From the NCBI GenBank assembly GCA_025890175.1, contig JANPYM010000022.1, positions 64,575 through 128,574 on the forward strand: 64,000 nucleotides of DNA, given 5' to 3'. Shown piece after piece: positions 58,524 to 64,000 of the stretch. The stretch is from Ciborinia camelliae. Taxonomy: Eukaryota; Ascomycota; Leotiomycetes; Helotiales; Sclerotiniaceae. The notes under the pieces were generated by a model. That model was not told the origin of the DNA. It did not search any database and worked only from the letters and a program-made list of their open reading frames with translations. The translations under genes were made by a program, and so were the position numbers. Numbering within the stretch: position 1 is the first letter of the stretch; each line of letters opens with the position of its first letter.

Positions 58524-60855
58524 GATGAACGAGTAGCAAAATCTATACTGTAGAATAGAATAGAATAGAACTCAATCTCACACGACCTGGATATTCCAAT
58601 CCCCGAAATGAGATAATCGTATACTTATATCATAATATCACCTTCTAATCTGAGGCCATCCATCATGCCATGATCTACCCCAAATATTGTTTTGTAGCAT
58701 TACAGGGAGTTCACAAAGCTGTCGCAACCAATTACCCCGAACTTTCTCTTCATATTCAGGCAAGGTTGGAAAGTCAATAAACGAGCCATGTCTAACCCAA
58801 GGAACTCTGAATGATGAACATGGGCCTCACTTAAGGCTTGATAGGCTTCCCAAAAGCTTTTAATCTTATCAAAGTTCGAGTGGAAACACGTTTTTAATAC
58901 GATTGAAAGCTTCTCTCAACATATCTCGATAAAATCGTTCGAAATAAAGGACCCCAAAACTATGAATATATTATCAATTACCTTTCCAAATTAAAAAGGT
59001 TCATATATCCTACTTGGGGTTAGCGCTTAATTTATTTTGTAGATACTACTCGTGGTAGTATAGACTGTTCCAAGGAGATAGCTAGTTAATTGTATCTCTC
59101 AACAACTCTATTTAGAAAAATGATTGCATATCAACCTTTCAACCGCACAAATAAAGTTATCGGTTTACCGAATAATGAAGATCGCCAATTTCAAATTCCG
59201 GGGTGTTCGGGGCACAAGTTCGGATGGATGGCTTGCAAGTTGCTTGTATTTATCCGGTCCATCCACTTATAAAATGATATGAATTACTTGCAGCCGGCAG
59301 GTCTGAGGCTTTTCCCGCAATTATTCCTCGAATGGTTTATCGGAAACATCATTCTCGCAAAGGCTGGATGAATGGTTGAATGGATGAACATAACTGTCAG
59401 AACACGACAGGTGCTTTGGTTTACGCTACTATTCCAATCCCATGGATATCTCAGCGTACTTCACTCTACTATACACTATACTCAGAACAATAAATACTAT
59501 ATACCTAATAATGAAGGGCGAGCAGCCCCACGCGCGCGTTTTGGAGCCTTCTGGGTTCTGCCTTTTAGCTTAAAGGGGTAGTACATTTTAAAGCTTATGG
59601 CATTGACTGATTAAAATTGATTTGAAGATTTTCATCTTAATAAGGTATTTTCTAGAAGGTTATAACCTTATGCTTATATGATATTAGGGAGCAAAAGTTG
59701 AGTAACCTTATAGCAATAGAAAAAATACATATCTATATGGTATCCAATGGTATAGAACGAAGTTTCTTCAATTCAAGACACCTACCTATGGGTAAGGTTA
59801 TATGATTGACCAAACCGGCTGTATACTCTAATAAAACCATACAATTTTCGATTTGACAATGCAGGTCAACTTTTATTGTAGGTGAACAATAATACCCAAC
59901 ACAAATACCAACCGATATAAAAATCCAGGCCATGCTCTAGGAATATGAATCATATATTGCTTGCTAATAAATTGATAATAATAGGTAGGTATTACACCTA
60001 CCTAGTACTACCCATATCATCGCATCCAGGTACCATCTTATCTGCCTGGTACCTGAAAACTTACACAACACAAGCAAACCAAACAATAAAATCCCACAAA
60101 ACAAACTTCAAGAGATGAGATGATTACCACAACTTACAACTTACAACTTACAACTTGGAACTTACAAGGCTACAAACAAACCTACAAGTCAGTCAAAGTC
60201 AAAGTCAATCAATCATGAATCTATATATAGGTAAAGATCTTGGATCATCATGATACTCTTAATTTCTCAACCCCCCCTTCTCTCCTTTCCCCTCTCCCCT
60301 CTTCCCCACTTTTGTAATGTGGCTGTGGACAGTGGCACTGTGGCACTGATGAAGCTGAATAATCTTAGTTCCGGAATCCGAACTTCCATCGATGGTGAAA
60401 CCTGGGGATTCTTTGCACAGAACATTACACCACAGCCTCCTCCAAGAACTGAAGGGTAAAGGGGTTCAAAAAAATATACGGATACACCAGTGGTCCATCT
60501 AGATTTCAGAATCTATCAAGTACCGGTATCTACCTAGTCATCACATGATTGAAAATCGCCATGGCATATCATTTGGTGGTGAGGGACCCTGTGGTTTTTG
60601 TATATTCAATGAATAAGGTAGGTAATGAAAGAAATCTATAATATTTACATGTAAACCCCCCTTCCCCCCGCCGTCCAATTCACTTTTCCTCTATAATCCG
60701 GTATCATTTCAATTTCGATCCAACGCCGCCCCCATCCTACGCTAATAAAACCCTTGGGGCCGTCATCGTCCCGCGGTCGGCTTTTGTAAAGAATGACTGT
60801 ATATCTTATCGCTAACCCCTTCCTCATCATGTCCAAGAAAACGAAATGAATTTGT
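58524..60855. other. Gene-poor stretch, 2.3 kb
   Basis: It holds the presumed promoter of the GH79 gene (TAGAATAGAATAGAA repeat at 58552-58569), a short CG-rich patch (CACGCGCGCG, 59529-59538), and a (ACAACTT)4 array at 60129-60156. Small frames lack family features. Confidence 0.5.
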
Positions 60856-62140
60856 TTAATGTGCATCCTCATCCTTTCCAGGCCACATTATCATCTTCTG
60901 TGAAACGGCTTTGACATGACTGATGACAATCAAAAACCATAACAAGAATAAGACAACTCCCATTCCAGTTCCTACTGCGAGTATTGGATCGCTATTTAAT
61001 CTTTCTCCAATCTTAACTGTTGCAATGGTAAATCCCACATTTGGGAATACATATGCATACCAGTTGAGATGGAAATCATTTCTGGAAAATGCCTCGATTG
61101 CTGCAAAGGTTGCAATGGCGAAAAACCAAAATGCGAGTGCCCACAGGAAGATGGCTGAAAGAAGAGCACCGAGTTGTAACATATCTGGAATTGCAGATGG
61201 ATTGGTAATGCCTGGAAGGTTGTAATATTCGGTAAAGACTTTGGTGATTGTCGCATCTTGGGCCATACCAATGAGTGCAAGAGCCGTGAAGGATGGTGGC
61301 CCAACTGCGATGAACATAGCAGGTCGAGATGCATCGACAGGAAGTCCAGAGGTAAGGAGACGACCGAAATAAAGTCCATACATCATGATAGCCACCATCA
61401 TCCCAAGACCCTGATATGTGAGACCAGCCACCAACATTTGTGCCGCGGATTCAACAGGTTGGGTTTTGGCGATAGCAGATGCGAGAGTACCGACCAACAT
61501 GGCAGGAAAGATTGGAAGAACCCAACCAGGCAGAACATTGGTGATGACGAGTTTCTTGACAGTGAAAAGGACGTGATAGTAGATAATGGCGAGAAGTGTG
61601 GCGCAAAATGTATAGATCCAGAAAGCCCATCGAAGAGCATTGATGATCCAAGGGCCAGTGTTTGGAATGCCATATGCAGTAGTGTTTGTCATTACTGTGG
61701 CTATAGTGAGAAGCGCTGTAGCGAAAAAGAATCCTTCATGCGGGTTTGCGAATGAATGTTTTAATGTCCCAGGGTGGATTATAAAACGGGTGATCATGAG
61801 TGCGGTGATTGTCAAAAAGACCATTAGATTAATAACGAATAAAGCTTTGCCTAGTGTGATGATTGCATCCGACTCTAGAGGGAGGACAGAGAGAGTAAAA
61901 GATACTCCTCCTGTTGACATCGTACATGCATACCATGCTTTTAAATGTTAGTATTACGAATATGCGAGGTGATGAAGATTATGTACCATAAGTGAAATGC
62001 TTTAAACGCTGCGAAAAGGTGAGTGTCAGAGGTTGTACCCTCTCTGGCAATTCCTTGATGCCAATTTCGACATCATTCTCTCTAGATCCTTTTTCGATTA
62101 TACACTCCGTCGATGAGTTCGTTGAATTGGGGAAAAGCAT
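60856..62140 (-). CDS. C4-dicarboxylate/malate transporter, TDT family (Mae1 type)
   Basis: Exons 62140-61987 and 61937-60856 give 411 residues; the 49-nt intron (GTACAT...TTAAAAG) is phase 1 and joins HFTYA to WYACTMSTGG. The N-terminus is hydrophilic (about 45 residues). The first membrane segment holds AWYACTMSTGGVS, like the signature of SLAC1/TehA/Mae1 proteins. About ten hydrophobic segments follow, including PGWVLPIFPAMLVGTLAS and GPPSFTALALIGMA, both typical of the malic acid transport domain. The tail is short and charged (WPGKDEDAH). Family members carry malate or related dicarboxylates, or sulphite, across the plasma membrane; which applies here cannot be told from sequence alone. 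Confidence 0.92.
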
Positions 62141-64000
62141 TTTGGCTATAGTGAACTGAACCAGCAGTTTGGATTGTCACGTTTCTGACGACGACAAAAA
62201 TATTGGAACGTGCGGATAAATGAGAGGCTGCACAGATAGTTTCAAGTTTCAACTGATTTCGTTGTTGAGGGGAGCAGATCGTATTATATTAGTGTTCCAA
62301 TAAAGTTAGGAAAAGTGACACTGAGGAAGCATTTGACAAATGGGGGATGACGACCTCATTTTGAAGATCTCCAGTTCACGGATACTGGAGGGAACAATCT
62401 CCTTGTAGTGGAGCCCCATTTGTCTCGTAGGTACTACCAAGAATCCAAGATGTTGAAGATATAATGAAACGGCCCAAAATGGAGCCTTCAAGAGTTTGTC
62501 ATAACACAAAGGAAACGTCAAAAATTCGCCCGAAACCGAAAAAAAGTGGAACACCAATAGAGATAAGAGCTTTGGGTGGAGAGCTTCAATTTGTGTTTCA
62601 ACCTTTTCAATTTTCAAGACGAAACTATTCAACTCAAAACTTCAAAAGATCATCAAGTTCCCGGGTACAGTTACTACAGACCGCAGTACGTATTTTGAAC
62701 TCGTCGGAGCCAAGTAATAAAGCGTAAGTACTGAGCCTTGTATTCAGGGGAGTCGGGACCTCGCGGGTAGCTTTCAAGCTAGCAGCCAAGCACTAAGCGC
62801 ACTGTGGATGCAAAAAAAGCCCAACACCACAAAACAACTTTTATCTTGTCCTGATTCATACTGTGATCATCGCATAGACTTGAGATATCGATGTTTTCAT
62901 ATGTTTTTTTTCTTCTTTTTTTTTCTTCTTCGTTTTTAGATCTTGATTTGTTTGGTTTATGGAGTCTGGACTTTTCCGTCCAGACTCCACAGTGTGATTG
63001 TTGGGCTGCGGCAAACATGAGCGATATTTCAGGGACTCGGGTGTTCCGTAATGTTCCGATCATGTCAATGCCAAAGAGCGAAGAAGTTTTCTAAATTCGT
63101 TTAAGTTTGTAAAAGAAGTATGAGTTAGTATTAGTTAGTTATCAACATATCCCACGAAAGCCTTGGAAGGTCGGGATAAAAAACAGTAAACGTGTCGGCC
63201 CAGACTTGGCCGGGACGTGCCGCTCCAAAAACCCCCCCTTTCAAATGCCCAACGACGACCACTGAGCTCATCGGAGTCATGGCATGAGATCTAGAAGCCA
63301 GAGGACTGTATTTTTCAAAATCAGATAGATTGCCAAGAGATGATTGTGATTTGAAAACAGAACGAAGAAAGTCTGTCTATAAATAGTACTATGCCTATTA
63401 TTCGGGTAATGAATCGTGATATAGCAATAGCGTGATAGTTCGTGCTATCCACAATCATCTACCGTCAAATGGTAGTTTATGTCAAGTTGAGAGGAGACTC
63501 AGGACTCAGCCTTCAGGAGAGTCTCAATTTGATTGAATAAAGACTACCGGCACAGTACCGGCACTTCCTATGTAGCTCCTGCCAAGATCGGATTGATCCT
63601 TGGTCCCTTGGTGAACTTGATTGATGAAATTGCGCCCAGAATCCCAGATGAGGCTATGAAGACAAGAATGAATTATAGGCTTGGCCATAATTTCGATATG
63701 ATATGATCGTCAATGATCAATTTCTCCAGTATCATAGTATGTCACCATTGCCACACAGCCACACCGCCACGAATGTGTGTGGTATGAAGTTGATAACATG
63801 TGAGGAAGAGATGCTCTGCTCATTCTAACAAAGATTGAATGGATAGAAACACAGAATGGCAATTGCCGGTTGTTTGTTTGGTGATTTGTGATTGGGTGGT
63901 TGGGTGATTGGGTGGTTTGATGGTTTGATGATTTGATTTTGATGTTTTGATGTTCTGAAAGTTTGAAGATTTGCTTGATGGGTTTGAAGTTCAAGCTTGG
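62141..64000. other. Gene-poor right end
   Basis: No gene is recognised. A strong hairpin lies at 62960-62989. G/T-rich low-complexity sequence (GATTGGGTGGT, GGTTTGATGATTTG) fills 63875-63960. Confidence 0.5.
62960..62989. repeat. Perfect 11-bp inverted repeat with 8-base loop
   Basis: TGGAGTCTGGA (62960-62970) and TCCAGACTCCA (62979-62989) are separated by CTTTTCCG. No flanking T run marks it as a terminator. Confidence 0.9.

Overview
The window is nuclear DNA from a filamentous ascomycete. The genes have several short introns (mostly 45-80 nt, GT..AG, with CTRAY-type branch sites close to the acceptor), both strands are used densely, and the set (midasin, calmodulin, Tlg2 syntaxin, GH47 mannosidase, GH79 glucuronidase, HET protein, STAND-type N-terminal domain plus fungal ubiquitin-like domain) is Pezizomycotina. 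From remembered similarity I favour a Leotiomycete (Botrytis/Sclerotinia type); this is inference. Exon borders were worked out by hand from splice signals, reading frame and family conservation; every multi-exon model sums to a whole number of codons.

Left half, 1-37 kb, mostly ordinary housekeeping genes: midasin (minus strand, runs off the left edge) divergent from mitochondrial ribosomal protein L12; a six-exon STAND-N/ubiquitin-like protein; an amidoligase-family protein; a CCDC47-like ER membrane protein; a haspin-like kinase; a class I alpha-mannosidase; seven-exon calmodulin divergent from the syntaxin Tlg2; a coiled-coil protein; a GST/FAX-like protein; and an equilibrative nucleoside transporter. 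Between them lie a possible gene remnant (31.9-32.3 kb) and a fragment of an acyl-CoA oxidase gene (37.5 kb).

Middle, 39-55 kb: a five-exon C2H2 zinc-finger gene whose C-terminus is cut short by a frame change at a G8 run, followed by an AT-rich, repeat-filled island. The island holds a degenerate minisatellite, a 137-bp satellite, a family of small solo LTRs (two with perfect 5-bp target duplications), a second LTR-like family with mainly C-to-T/G-to-A differences between copies, a short dispersed element, one assembly gap, a decayed HET gene whose two in-frame stops both look like CAR-to-TAR changes, and three tRNA genes (Gln-UUG, Ile-AAU with a 75-nt intron, Pro-UGG with an 11-nt intron). 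This is the pattern expected of a transposon island under repeat-induced point mutation.

Right end, 55-64 kb: a small protein with five exact 20-residue Cys/His repeats beside the island, a secreted six-exon GH79 glycosidase, and a C4-dicarboxylate/malate transporter of the TDT family, separated by long gene-poor stretches. The genes do not form an operon or an obvious metabolic cluster. The least explained items are the Cys-repeat protein, the 3' frame break of the zinc-finger gene and the nested repeat island.
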